Below are positions 20,977 through 34,200 of a stretch of 64,000 nucleotides of DNA, in pieces. The DNA is from Kappaphycus alvarezii (taxonomy: Eukaryota > Rhodophyta > Florideophyceae > Gigartinales > Solieriaceae), in the NCBI GenBank assembly GCA_002205965.3, contig NADL03000087.1:124001-188000 (forward strand), given 5' to 3'. The translations under genes and the position numbers were made by a program. Numbering within the stretch: position 1 is the stretch's first letter; every line of letters starts with the position of its first letter. Under the pieces are notes generated by a model that was given only the letters and a program-made list of their open reading frames with translations, was not told where the DNA came from and searched no databases.

Positions 20977-22010
20977 ATGGATCGACACTATCGTGCTTAT
21001 TTGCATTCGCTGTTGACAAAGCACCATGGTCTGAGGTCAAAAAATTTTGATAAAGTTCACAAGCATGTCTGCGGTCACGCATCCTTTACAGATTATAAGT
21101 TACTACAAAGAAATGGTCTATGGAACGATGTTATCGCATCATACCTCGCTCAAGTCATCAATGGATGTACTGCTTGTCGTTCGACGATGGTTCCCCAACC
21201 TAGTCGCTAAGGCTATCGAAGAACTTTAATGAAGTCGTTTGTATTGATCATTTGTACTTGGATGTGACCCTATTATTACACTGCATGGATTTAATAAGCA
21301 GGTACTCTACTGCCTACATTGTCGATTCAACCGCTCTTAGCGAAGCGGTGATTGGATTTGAAGCCTCATGGGTTTCGCAGTTCTGGTACCCTGATACCAT
21401 TAGAGGAGACAAGGCATTTCAAGTTGGTGAGTTTAAGAAGTATGCCGGCAAGCTTGGCATTGAAATATCTCCTGTACCGCCCAGACGACACTCAAAAATG
21501 CTATCGAGTCTAAGCATAATATCATACGTAGCATTTTTACCCGCCTTTTGGCAGACAAAGAGGAGACTATGACCCGAAATTTGCAGCGTATAAGGCCGTC
21601 TCAATTTCAAATGATCTATATGCAACGATACTATGTCTGCATTTGAACTTGCAAAGGGATTTTCTCCTCCCGTTGCATCGAAGCCTATCGACAATGTCAT
21701 ACCGAATGAAATTCGAGAGGCTAGAGAACAGCTTCATGCAAGACGCAAAATGGCACTTATTTTGCGTTCAAATGCTGTCAAGGAAATACCGCTCTCGATT
21801 GGTGACAATGTTGAGGTTTATCAGAAAAAAATTACGAGAAAAGAGGAAAATGGTCTGATCCGAAACCAATCCTCTCCACGAATCGTGCTGCTCGTACAGT
21901 TAACGTACCCGGACGTAATGGCAGAGAAATCACCGTGGCGATTGAAGATGTTCGCCAAGCACTACCTCGAGAGAGCTTTGCTCAGATGGTACAAGAAGGT
22001 TTAGACGTGA
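20977..22010 (+). pseudogene. Copia 2 integrase (decayed)
   Basis: Open frame 20977-21210 contains VHKHVCGHASF and GCTACRS, the His and Cys residues of the zinc-binding N-terminus. The frame 21252-21572 has LHCMDLISRYSTAYIV and PDTIRGDKAFQVGEFKKY, then PPRRHSK, the integrase core with its Asp residues; the Glu region (IESKHNIIR) follows in another frame near 21505-21530. The frame 21633-22004 (AFELAKGFSPPV, IGDNVEVYQKK) is the integrase C-terminal part. Order and spacing match a copia pol. Confidence 0.75.
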
Positions 22011-22118
22011 TTTCTGAAACGACTATTGAAGAAATAGATATAAAACTGCAGCCCAAGGCAATACTGCTCGTGAAGCACTAAATGTTGATGACTCCGAGAA
22101 TAATTTACACAATCTCAG

Positions 22119-23460
22119 TTGGCCACACCTGTTGACGCCGACTTTGGATCTGACACTCCGAATGAACAACCTCACGTTGGAGACAACATATCGGTGTTTT
22201 GGCCCGTGGATGATCAATTTTACGATGGCACAGTTCAGTCACAAGAAGATGATGGTCGTATGAATATACATTATGATGACGAGAAACGGAATGCCTGGAC
22301 ATGACAAAGGAAGTTTGGAAATTAACGATCCCATTCAAGCCAGCTCCAGTAAGCTCTCCCGCCATTGGAAGTCACAAGCACTGAGACCACCGCACTCTCT
22401 TCAATGCAGAAGCACTTCGGTGACAAGCCCTTCTTGCGTGCACAATGAACTCATTGGTCAATGCTTATAAGGCTGAAGAGGAGACCTTTTTGAAAACTGT
22501 TCCCAGTAACACATGGCGATGTACCACCTGGTTCAAACATAATCCACAGCCACACCTCTACAAGGTTAAGAAAAATGATGATGGCTCGCTGAAGCTTAAA
22601 GCACGTATCGCTCCTCATGGTAATGAAGATAACCTCAAAGATGTATTAAGCACGGACTGCACCACTTGTCCACCAACCGGGCTTCGTATCTTGGAATCTA
22701 TTGCTTCTCTGTTTGGGTGGACAATTTACAGGGCTGATGTGAAAGCAGCATTCCTGCAGACCGGTAAGGCACAGAGGGATGTCTATGTGCGCCCTCCGAA
22801 AGAAAGCAGTATGAAAGCCACGCATCTATGGCTACTGCTCACAGCATCGTATGGACTGGTCAATGCCAATGCTAAATGGAATTACCAGTCGGACAACTTA
22901 ATGCTTGACATTGGACTCAGGCAGTCATCACATTCCGGAAGTTATTCTACCAGCTGGAAACGGGAAGTTGGTATTGATAGTTGCCAAAATTGTTGATGAC
23001 CTCAAAGCTGCCGGAGAAGGAAATCGAGCTAAAGAATTTATGGATAAGTTTGACAAAAAGTTTAAGTTCGGTGACATCAACACGGTCCCGGTAAACTTCG
23101 ATTCTTTGGCATCAACACTGTGCAAAACAGTGACTTCACCATCGAAACTGATGCTGATGATAAGATGGATGCAGTAACTGAGTATCCGTTTTCAAGGCAG
23201 CGTCGAAAGCAGTATGACCAACCGTTGAATGACATTGAAAAGTCTGTCTTTGCTTCTACCAACAGCACTCTTGGTTGGATTGGAACAGCTGCTTCCCGTT
23301 CTGTTCATTTTATGCTAGCTACTTACAACAAAAGGCACCAGACATTAAGGTCTGTAACCTGGTTGAACAAATCAATGTTGTAAGAAAGCTAAAAAGGCTT
23401 GGAACTGCTATCGCTTATCCCAGACCTACGGACAAAAAATGAATACGAGCCAAGCATTCT
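22119..23460 (+). pseudogene. Copia 2 reverse transcriptase (decayed)
   Basis: The frame 22445-22996 (183 codons) carries KVKKNDDGSLKLKARIAPHG, LRILESIASLFGWTIYRADV with the first catalytic Asp, KAAFLQTGKAQRDVYVRPP and LWLLLTASYGLVNANAKW. The active-site region lies near 22985-23005 in the next frame as AKIVDDLKAAG, with two Asp residues intact. FKFGDINTVPV and later RT connection pieces follow to about 23460. An N-terminal segment (22119-22304) with VGDNISVFWPVDDQFYDGTV resembles an SH3-like or Tudor-like integrase tail. The ADVKAAFLQTG form separates this lineage from copia 1. Confidence 0.75.
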
Positions 23461-23970
23461 TGTATTCACTGATGCATCCCGCACAACGATTGCGGGCAAC
23501 TCGGAATTTTAACAGGACTTCTCATTGGAGAGATGAAGAACAACTCGATTTATCACGTTGTGTCCTGGTTATCTCATAAGGCAAAGAGGCGGCAAGAGTA
23601 TACCGGCTGCTGAGATATTTGCAGCCTCAGAAGGAATTGATGAAGGCAAAGCAATTGCCAAGCATACTCGAGTTATTCAACATGGATATTAAGCTCAGAC
23701 TTGCTGTGACTCCAAAATTGTTTATCTTTTCTACTCAGAAGAACTCCATTATAAGTCTATTCGTGGAGATGTGAGCTGTGTCCGATATGAATTTCAGACT
23801 GGTGCTGTTGACAAGATATCTTGGATTCCTGGACAATCCAACTTGGCCGATCCGCTCACCAAAAGGACAGCAGCCTACTGAATCACTTCAGCTCACGCTT
23901 TCACAGGCCGACTTTGCTTTGACTTCGAGAAACTTGCAGAGACAAGTTATCCGAGAAGAACTTCGGCTAA
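23455..23970 (+). pseudogene. Copia 2 RNase H (decayed)
   Basis: Reading across frames gives VFTDASR near 23457-23480, GILTGLLIGEMKNNSIYHVV, SWLSHKAKRRQE near 23565-23600, and at the end the run KISWIPGQSNLADPLTKRT (23815-23870), the typical copia RNase H C-terminus. A purine tract AAAAGGGGA at 23970-23978 directly precedes the 3' LTR and is the likely plus-strand primer. Confidence 0.75.
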
Positions 23971-23981
23971 AAGGGGATCAA

Positions 23982-24258
23982 TATGAATATGACAGCTTGT
24001 CTACTCAAGCTGGCATCCGTTCGTTATCTGTTTGAATTTGTATTTTCTATTTAATGCAATCTGACTAACTCAGTGTTTTTTGTTAATGTTACGCCCGCTT
24101 AATTGATATGTTTTTTTAGTTTTAAGCCTAGTTAATCTTGGCTTTGTAAAATGAGGGAGAAAAACACATCTCGCATCTTTTGTGTACTCTGTTCTACGCA
24201 AAGGTACTCTCATTCGACGTGATCGAAAAGTACCGTAACGCAACACTAACTATTCTTA
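23982..24258 (+). repeat. 3' LTR of copia element 2
   Basis: Matches the LTR at 19282-19558 over its full 277 bases with scattered substitutions. No clear target duplication is visible in the bases outside the two LTRs. Confidence 0.85.
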
Positions 24259-24503
24259 AAGAAAGGGAGCGGACTGGTTGTCGCAAGTTGGTCGAAGCAG
24301 CTGGACGAGAACAGGCGCGGCGGAAGAAGGGCGGAAACGGTCGCCGAGACGTTACTTGAAGGTAGGGGGCAAGAGCCGGTGAAGCGCAGGGAAACGTTGT
24401 ATAGATTCCACTGTTACGACTACAATACCACCGCCATCATACAAACAACCGCAACTTTCGCTACTGCAGTATCGCCGCCGTCGCTACCACTAAGTCCTCC
24501 AAT

Positions 24504-24899
24504 ATGAAAACCACAGATCTAGACGTTGCTATCGCGGCATTCCGTGCCGTCGCAGAGACATTCGCTCTGTTAAAAAAAAATCTGGTGGAGCGCCAAGCGG
24601 AGCTGATTCGGGCGAAAAGGGAACACCGAGCTCAGGAAGCGGGTGCAAGGGGGCCGGTAAACGAGGTTGAAAATAAATGCCCTCTCAACCAAGGACATGG
24701 AGCTATGGAGGGAGGCGAGGAGATAGCTCGCACTGGATTCCGGTGGTGGTTAGCGCCACCGTCTCGCCCCCAAGAAGTGCGTCGCAATCGCCGCATTCGC
24801 CGCAGAAAGGAACAGTGGAAGGATTCTGCAAGGCACGTGTTGTACGTGGCGTATTGCACTGTAGACTTAGTAGCTCAGTTCAAGTTAGGCTACAGTTAA
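24504..24899 (+). CDS. Unrecognised 131-aa ORF
   Basis: An open frame in a locally GC-rich stretch directly after copia 2. Residues about 10-50 are helical and heptad-like (FALLKKNLVERQAELIRAK), suggesting a short coiled coil. A basic stretch (VRRNRRIRRRKEQWK, about residues 92-106) follows, and the C-terminus is moderately hydrophobic. I recognise no family. It could be an ORF1 or Gag N-terminus of an element, or a short host exon. Composition unlike the AT-rich surroundings and a long upstream GC-rich leader (24260-24500) make it worth keeping. Confidence 0.3.
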   Translation: MKTTDLDVAIAAFRAVAETFALLKKNLVERQAELIRAKREHRAQEAGARGPVNEVENKCPLNQGHGAMEGGEEIARTGFRWWLAPPSRPQEVRRNRRIRRRKEQWKDSARHVLYVAYCTVDLVAQFKLGYS

Positions 24900-27800
24900 T
24901 GTCTGGACACATACTAATCAAGCTACCAATGGGACCCCTAATGTCATTCAGAAAGTCTATATGAGCACGTTCCGGTGCTTGTCTTCCAATCTGGAGGCAT
25001 CAGGTTGAAAATACACGCTTGGTTGCAGTGCTGACAACTTCCATAGAGGGAAGTTGTAACAGTACAGTATTATACTGTAGGGTACTTGAAAATAATAAAA
25101 ACAATTTGGAATTCAACTTCTGTCCCTGTGAAGGCCAGTACGTAACGTTTAGCGGGAAAGAAATGTTACTACACTATATTAAATTGTATAAATAATATAA
25201 ATTAAGTTGTAATTTACCTTTTTTCCTGGTTGAGCAAAGTCTTAAAAGAGTAACAGCCCGCATATTTCGTTTTTTCCACTTTCGCACAAGTAAAATGGGA
25301 CGAGACTACTCGCGTCGCAGTCTGATTGGACCATTTCGCTTGTACAGTGTGCAGTGGTATTGTGCACTTGACGGACATAGAAATCTCGGACTAGCAGTCC
25401 CTATAAAAGGGCGAAAGGGCTGGCAGAATCTGAAAGAAGGAAAAAGTAGGATCCGCTTGGCCGGAGAGAGGAAAATAAAAGCTTTTATGGTACCGCATCA
25501 AATGTATAGAACAATTAACTTGAACAATTGCCCGTGAGCCACACGTTTTATTCGAATGTTTCCCTTCTTTTGATGTCGTGCGCTTTCTTTTCGCATTCGG
25601 TAATGTAGTTATCCACAGGAAAAGAGAAGAGGAAAAGGAACTCCTGTTCGCCCCCTCACTCATTGTGTCGTCCGTGGCCTACAATGAGTTAGGGGCCCAC
25701 CGAATACTTTTGCTCTGTTTCCGTCCTCTCTGCAGCCAGTAAAAACCTACTTTTCCATTCCTTGGCGTTCAGACAGTCATTTTGCATTCTTAGAGGGGCT
25801 GCCAGTCCGCGGTTTACTTCCTTACTGTGTACAGTAGTACAGTATACTCTACGAGAAAGGTAATCCAATCAATCTGCGTCGCTAGTAGTCCTGGGATACT
25901 TAACTTGCTCGAGACCCACGTACGATAATTGAATTCTGTGCTACACTTTTTTTTTCAAATCTCTCTCGCGAGAACTCTCCAGTATTTGATTTTATCTGCT
26001 CTTCGGCGGCGGATCTCGCTGCCACGCACTAAAGCATTGACGTTAGTGTGCGTTTCTTGGATATATTGTATCTTTGTTTCAATTTTGCCCTAAATAGCTG
26101 CATTTAGAGTACAGTTTACCACCGTAGTGTAAATTAAACTAGTCTCAATATCGTATATGCACTTAATACGTTTTAGTAACATCAACAGACTACCTTACTC
26201 TTGTGTCATATCCATGCACTGAAGAAAAACTCAAGATTTAGGTTATCAGTTAACGAAAAGGGCGGCTTAAGTGGGAAATCTCAAAACCACCGCCGCTTTT
26301 ACATATTGTAAACGAGTTGAGCGTGATTAACTAAAATTCTGTTGATTCCTTATATTTATCTTCAAAAAAAATAATGCGTATTAATTACGCTGGAGACCGA
26401 ACCGCTTCATGGGCAACCGATGCCTTCCACTATCCCCAACCAATCTGGCAATGCAGATAGATCCTTGTACGATCTGCAGACACTGGCTATATATTAATCA
26501 TAACAAGCAATGCCAAAATTTTAGACAGAAACTCTAAATTACTTATAATAATAATAATAGAAAGGCCAAAACTTCTACAATGCAGATCTAAAGAAATAAA
26601 AAAATTGAGTTTTGCCACTCTTTATTCATTTAGAGTTCTGTCATATTCAGTACTAGCTCCCTTGTCGTAGACCTTTTTTATGATTCATCACGGAGGTCCC
26701 ATTTTTTAGCAGGAGTAGCACGTGTACTCGCTGTAAGAATTTCAAGTAGTGTGGTAATTGTGAAGGCTGCTAGTGGATCGTCCGCATTGGCTATAAATCC
26801 AACATCGCATTTAAATATTTTTGCATCGCTTAATGAATTAATGGCACTAACGAGGCCTTTATACAAATTGTAAGAGTAATTATTGATTAATAACAATTAT
26901 CTTGGCGTCCGTAAACATTGGGGTTTGAAATTCTATTCCAACCAAGTACTTGAAATTTTTTCTTGGTCATGTACACAATATCGAAGGAATCATTGAAATC
27001 GAAAAATTAGGCTTCGAGAAAATACACCTTCGTTTGATTTACTTAATGGTTAGACTAGTCTAGAACATTAAAAACTCCATTCGTTTAAGTGAAGGGGAAA
27101 CATAATCATTTGAAATGTATTTTAGTTGTGGGTGATGAATGACGAATCACATTGTGTTTTCATGCTTAAATATTTTAAACTTTTAATAATTAAAATCAGA
27201 TTTAGAGTTACTGTATACTTTCTTTACAGATTCATGTAGCTGATTAGTTCCTTGAATTGTAAATTAGGCTCAGCCATTCATGAAGTTACGTTCATGACTT
27301 AGAGTATTTTAGGAATTAGTTCTTTTTACCACAAATTAAAAAACTTATCATTGGTAAAAAAGCCGAATTTAGTTGAACACTGGCGATGTTTCTCGATGTA
27401 TATCCAAATGTTTTGTAAAATTGAATTAATTGACAAAAGATTGTGAAAATGTAAGAAAAAACCATTAAAGCCATGAAAACCATAGAAAATGTCATTACAG
27501 ACAAGTGAAATGACTTTCCAATATTTAGAATCTGTATATAGGGAAGCAAGAAGAAAAGAATTGAGGATGATGGTAGTTTTAAGACTGCAGAGACCATGAT
27601 GTTTTACTACAAAGACGTCATATGTCACTAAAACTATTTCCCGTTTTGAAAGTTCATTGCGATCAAAGCTTAGCTCTGTAAAAGCTTTCTTACAATAAAA
27701 TATTTTAGAAAGATTTATGGACATGAGATTGTGAGGAAATGGAGGATTTTAAGCACCTCTTATCAATGGTCAATCTACAGATTTGGAGTTTGAACCTTTA

Positions 27801-28027
27801 CAGAAAAACGAAAGCAGACTTATTCCGAATAAAGGGCATTTTATGGCTGCATTAAGTCATTATTCCACTCACAAGTGTCTTTCATACCATATTTTTAACA
27901 CAAGGACAAAAATGAAAGGTACTTTTTAAGAAAAACGTTTTTGTGATTCTTGTGCAAATGTTTAGTTTGAGCAGTATTCACGTTCAATTGTTCCAAACTT
28001 TTCCCGTTATTTCAAAGCTGATAAGAG
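24900..28027. other. Gene-free AT-rich stretch
   Basis: No ORF resembles a known protein. Short frames at 25295-25537 (+), 26678-26896 (-) and 27316-27724 (-) have no recognisable motifs. There is a short ATA/ATT microsatellite at 26546-26560. Confidence 0.6.
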
Positions 28028-28220
28028 TATAATCCACTTCTCATCACCCGATTAACTTTGATTTTAGTGTCAATGTGCCAAACATAACACTCTCAATACC
28101 TGCCGGTGGATACTTTAGTCCAAGTAATATAGATTTGAAAGCCACTGAGTAACGTGTTACTTTAGTTACATGGTTTTACGGTATGTTCTCTATTTAATAT
28201 TTAATATTTAAAATGCTATT
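28028..28220. repeat. Dispersed repeat R3, copy 1
   Basis: Alignable by eye with 57333-57515 in the same orientation. Shared blocks include GATTTTAGTG, TGCCAAA, AGTACCTGC/AATACCTGC with GGTG, and the TAAATATT run. Diverged (roughly 65-70%), non-coding. Confidence 0.55.
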
Positions 28221-31200
28221 AATGTAGCTTTTATCGGTTCCCTTACTGAAAATGTTTGTTATGATAAAGATTCTGTACGGTAAAGAGAGTCGCCCTTACA
28301 TAATAAATAAATGCGTCTAATGTGAAAGTTTTTCGCGGATAAACAATAACCAATGGATAACTCCCGAGTTGGTCTTAAGCCCGGAGTGATACAGACAGAG
28401 GGATAAATCATTACTTTTTGTCGAATAATCTTCACTACACATAGCCCAGGGCTCTGCTGGATGCCATTTCCCGGGAAATTACTGAACAAAGAAGCAGTTG
28501 TTGATAATATTGGATGAATCACTCTGGGTTAAAGACTTTGTTTATTTTGTCGACATGTCAGAAAGTTCCTTAATAGTGTATGCAATGGTAAAATGTGGCG
28601 TTTAAAGAGACAAACTTGAGCAATACTAAAGGTCAGAAGGGTTGATTCTACCAAACATACCTTACGCTTACTGTAATAAAAGCTTCATTAGTAAATATAT
28701 GGCGCAGATTGATAGATGAACAAATATTTCAAATGTTTTCAGCAGTTTGACAAGTGACCCGTAGATCAAAATATAACTGTCATCGTAGTACAGAATTACA
28801 ACAAAAGTTTTGCAAAAACTCTGCCTTTACTATCCACTGATCTCAAGAGTTATTTAAGTTAACGTTTAATAAGGTTCATCGCCAGGTCGAAAAAGTGGCC
28901 CCCAGATTTGCCTCCGTCTACTTCGTTGGACGCATCTTCTTGTGTATCGGGCAATCTACAGGGGTTCAAATTCGTTTCCTCAGTAGTAATAAACCTAAGA
29001 CTATAACTGTTGGAGTATCTGCCTCACCAGTTTCATACGTAAAGGCAGGTCTGTTGCAAACATTGAAAGCTTTTTATGAGGCAGCCGTCAACAGAAAGAA
29101 TTTCAAATTACTTCCTTAATCCTGGAGGACTCTTTTTTGTAAGGCGTAGAGCTCCGTTGGTATCAAAAGTCGTGGAAATGCCTCTTTCAAAAGGTTAATG
29201 TAGTCAACCAACTCATGGCACCATCGCTCTATTATGAACCCACAGAAAATAAACACAGAGTCTCCTTAACGAGAATCAGCCTTATTTACTAATATTAGAG
29301 AAGAATATACATTTTCTGTTTATATATATCGTGCTCTTCCAGGAAAGCCCTTCGATTCTAATTTACTTGTCCTTCTTTTTTTATCGTCACAGAAGTACCT
29401 TTTCTAATCTACTTTTCTGTTTCCGTATTTTACTATGCCTGACAACTGTCTACCCTCTTTAATCCTCTGCATTAATTTATTGAATAACCTCGCTGTATAT
29501 TTTGCATGAATGGGCCCAAACACCTTTACCTATGAGCAAAACGTTTTTATTATTTCTTTCATCAAAAACTTTTGCCTCCATGAGTGTGTTTTCTACTAAC
29601 ACAAAATTATAATTTAAATTACCGCCTACTTTGATTTTCATTTTGACTGAAAAATTATTAAATGGCAATGTTCAAGCCAATTGCGGGTCGTTCAAACTTC
29701 AATCACTTTCAGAAAGCATCAAACCATAGTCCAGCCACCATATACGCCATAATGGGCCATATACACCGGTGTGGTATGTTGAAAATCATAATGCAGAGGT
29801 ACAGATCTTAACCAAGTACCATAATTTGTCAATCTCCCAGCATTGGGTGACCATAGAGCGACAGGATTCGATAAATACCACCACGAAGTGAAATGGGGAC
29901 GCTTTCTGGATTATTTTGTACTAAACGCTATTCTTTTTGTAATGTAACTAGCTAAAGCCTGTGCGGCTTTTTTCCTGATTTATTTATGTCTGGCGGAAAC
30001 GCTTATATGCTCCAGTAAGGAGCTTCAGTTTTAAGCATATCGCCCATCCGTGAGCGCAATCAAAGTATTCGCCCTTGTCTACGTTTTTGCTAAGGTCTTT
30101 GTTGCTCGAGATATTTCAAGAAGTTCTCGACAAATGAACTGAAATAGAAGGTTATGTTGATTCACGTACCCTGTACAGCTTATTCGCAAAGAAGAGCCCA
30201 AAACTTGACAAAATATATCAAATTGATACCCAAGGACTGCGTGAGAGCCATTTAAAAGCGAAAATGTGCGTTTTTAATTCGCTTTGCTATGAAAAAAGTC
30301 TGGAGGCTAATATTCTCGGAGAAATCTGTCCCAAAAGTAATGATTTTCAAGTGACACAGTGCTACCAAAATTCGGTTGTGGAATGCGAACAGATAAATAA
30401 GTACTGGCGCAAAACGACTAAAACTGAGTATATAAGTGGCAGATTGTTCCACCTATCCTCAATTCTAGTGTTAGAGAAATGTTGTTTAAGAAAGAAGCTG
30501 ACTTTAAACCTCTGGACTAGTTTCGTCTGCACTTGAAGTTGACTCCCAACTTTCTTGACCTTTCTATTGTAAATTAACCCTAAGGTCTCAACAACATACT
30601 TATTACCGCAAACTCACTAGGAAACATGTTGTTGAAAATCACCAACCGTTAGACACTTTCAAAATAAATGTATGTACTTCTCAAAATAGCTATCTTAGAT
30701 TTCAAACTGAGCAAATCCTGCGAAATATTCATGTCTCCAATAAAGTCTCTACAAACTCACTTGAATTGCTCAGAATTGGTGATTTTATCCTTGGAAATAT
30801 CCAGGTTCTCCAATCATGTTCCACGATCACCAACCTCCACTTCTTACCCATCCGAGAAGTTATAAATCATTATCACAACCTCGCTCTTTTGTGCCCCCCA
30901 CAGATGGTTTCCCACTGTTTTACTTCAAAACTGCCCATGCTCACCAAATCCTTTCTTTCTCCAAAATATCTCCGTTTTCATCCTCTCATATCCCCTCATC
31001 TTCCTCTGTCTGTTCTAAAAAGTTACGACGAATCGCCCCTCACATTCTCTTTTTCCACTCTTTTTCCATCCTTATGTGTTCTTCGTATTCACTGGACCCA
31101 CTGTCCATAAAGGCCAGGTAGTTGACATAACATGGTGCTTGCACAATTTCTCGCTGGTGCGGGTCGGGAAGAGGCCGTTCAAATTGATAAAAAAAATGAT

Positions 31201-34200
31201 AAGGTGCTTGGGTAAGCTAATGTGAGGGTTGATGGTAGGTTTTGTCCTCCAAGGATGCCACTAGAGCAATTTAATCTGGGATATGTCTTCTATCATCTTC
31301 TCGATCTTGGTCAAAATGAAAACTATGAGGAAATTTTATGGCTTAAAGTTTACATGCATTCAGAGTAATAATAAATAATCTGCTTGTTACAAATCGGATC
31401 CGAGTTTGATGGACGAAAATGATCACGAGTTGGAAGATTTACTTTTGAAAAAAATAGGATCAAAATTTCAAACATAATATAGAATATGAAGTTGTACCGT
31501 AAACGTGGATTTATATAAGAAAAAGACTGTATGATTACTTTTTTGTTGTAAAAAAAAATTAAGACGACAGGTTTGAAAATCGAGAGATCAATAATGGATC
31601 TCGAGATTGAGGGAATATAAATTCTGGACAGGACCAGTTCCGTAGTAATAGATACCTTGTCAAGAAAATATTTGCTTGTGGATTCAAAAATTAGGCGCTT
31701 TCTACTAATCATAACTTCGAGAAAACTATGACAGCCGACAGTCTTCATTTTACTTCTGCCAGCTAGGTCAAAGAGCCACGTGTTAGGGACACTGTCCTTC
31801 TCAGACTAAAGTAGGTCCCTGGGTAGAATTTCCGATAAGAGGAGACAAAAGTTACAGAATATCATCCCTAGAGTTATAGTTACCTTCATGAAAATTACAT
31901 TCGCATTCTGGTTTGGCGCTTCCGCAATTCAGAGATATTTACAATTCAGCACTGCTTTAACCATAAATATGTCTTCAGTTAAGTCTAAAACAATAGGGAA
32001 GCACGAAATTTGAGAATGAGAACAAAATAGCAGTTTGGTAATGAATGGAGTAGGTAAAAACAAAAAAGAGCCAGAAAAATTGCGGAGTTTGCATCTGCAA
32101 CCCAGATAAGAAGTGAAATCCCCGATATGGTTGGTAATATCCACAGCGTTACTGTCGGAATCTAAAAACAAGCTAATGAGGAGAAATAAAACAATGTTCC
32201 GTCCAGAAAAGTTTAATTGGGTGGCTGCGTAAATTGATGACGAGGATTTTTGTATCCTTTTTTACTATGGATGAGCACAACAGCTGAGAAATTACCCAAA
32301 AATCTCTATAAAAGGGGGCTTGATTGGCACTCTGTGGATCTGAAGTGCGGGTCGCTAACAGTAAGGCAGTAGTGTCTACAGTTTCATGCCATTTTGCCAA
32401 ACTATAGTACAGAATATGTACATTATTTACATACAAAACCGTATGTGTATGGAGGAAGATAGCAGGTTTATTTATTTTACCAGAACTTTAATTGATACAA
32501 AGCTACCTTGTACGTTAGTGTCTATGTACGTATAATATTACGAAGAGCGCAGATGGAAACTTTATTTTACCCAAGTATACAGGTGAAGCTGACTAGCATA
32601 CCAGCCAAATTGGAATTTATTGTCAATACACCTAATATTCCAATATGCAGTAGCACTTCTGTCTTTCCTTTTTATTTAGGTTGGAATGACATTAATGCAT
32701 ACTGTATGTGAAATGGAATGTATCATTTTGGATCAATGACCCGAGAGACTAAGGCGAAACTTTACGGAAAATTTCCGCGTCAAATTAAAGGGTTCAGCGC
32801 ACCGGTTATCCACGCGTTTAGTTTTCTACTCCACTGCAGCCATATTTAATGTCTTTCATGGCTATTTGTTTTATATTGAAGCCTCAAAATGTTGCGTGTG
32901 TGGTTTCTGTGTTGCAATTTCCATAAAAATTGTTATTGCTGAGCTTTTAATGAATTTTCTTCATAGATACCACTTAAATAAGAAATGGTACCTCATACAT
33001 AATTCCAAGATGAGGATTCCGAAATAGTTTGTAGTGGGAAAAGTTACCTTTGCTTACGGATCGAAAGGACTGGGCATGCCCTAATTGGCATAGAGTCAAT
33101 TCACGAATGTCGGTCTTCCAGAGAATAAATAAGATGTCGATCACATTCGCCAATGCCAGCGAGCCTCGGCTGACATAGACTAAAGGTAAAACTTATGGTA
33201 CTCCGCAAAGTCCTTTCGTTCAGTTTTTATGGAGATACAGGAACTATTGCTTTAAAGAGTGGAAAGTAATCGTCAGAAAAGTTCCGGCGGGATAGTTCTA
33301 ATCAAAAAAACCAAAACCTAGAAGAAAGAAAGGAGTCAAATTTTCGACCAGTTCCCTATCCTCTAATCAACGTGGTAGATCCTGCACCTTAAGAATTGGT
33401 TTTTGGAGCACTCATTTAGCTTTAATGTTCACCCCTCTTTATCGCCCGTTAACGTCTACTGTGGCGTTTTAGTCGCTCGCAACAACTACCATCTCGGGTC
33501 AGTTACTTCTTCCCTTTTCCGCTTGCGCCGTTTTTATCGTATCAAACACCAAACTCGAATGTGTTGAGTTGAAAAAGGGAACCATATCAGCCTTCAATTT
33601 AGGCCGATAGTAACCCTATGAAAGTTTAACTCTCCTAGGATACCTTTGGTAGTAACAATCTTTCACTGCGTGATTTGTTACTTTTATTCTGCTTGAAGAA
33701 AGAAAATTAGGTAGTAATTCTGCCCGTGTGAGAGCGAAAATACCCTGCGCTGATGCTTTCAAGCTGTCAATGAAACACCCAATATTCGAGCAACAAAGGT
33801 AAGGATTTAAATGATGAATTGAGTACATCTCAGATAGAATTTTTCTTCAGCGACGAACTAATTTAAAATCAGTATGAAGAGAACATGAAATGTAGAAGTT
33901 ACACATCTGCTCTACCAATTATTCGTTTTAATTGCAAATTGACCATGATTATATTCTCGGTAGCATGATATATCTAAGTTTGTTTCGACGTCACAAGGTT
34001 CCAATGCCTTCTCCCGACTCTGAAAAAGCTCAAATCAAAACCAAACAACCACCTAAATCGTTGAATTCAGACCTCTATCGATTTTTAAAAGTATAAAGTC
34101 TTTTACGAAAAACAAAGAGATTGTTAAAGTGCTGGTGAACCATTGATGGTAGCGAGGATCTCATTAAACTGCGCATGAAGATTGTTTCCTGAAGCGTCAG

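Noticed and set aside
19274-24263. Target-site duplication for copia 2
   Set aside because: Bases outside the two LTRs (ACCCC or CCTGA against AAGAA) do not match in any border placement I tried.
26380-26420. Possible tRNA gene
   Set aside because: A few bases resemble a tRNA arm but no cloverleaf with A and B boxes can be formed.
27316-27724. Overlapping hydrophobic minus-strand frames
   Set aside because: AT-rich DNA gives Phe/Leu/Ile-rich chance frames; no conserved residues or supporting context.
28895-29119. Short plus-strand frame that looked like a signal peptide protein
   Set aside because: Only 74 codons, no family resemblance and no supporting gene structure.
31350-31748. A 132-codon minus-strand frame
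   Set aside because: Low-complexity Ile/Phe/Ser composition in AT-rich DNA, no recognisable domain.
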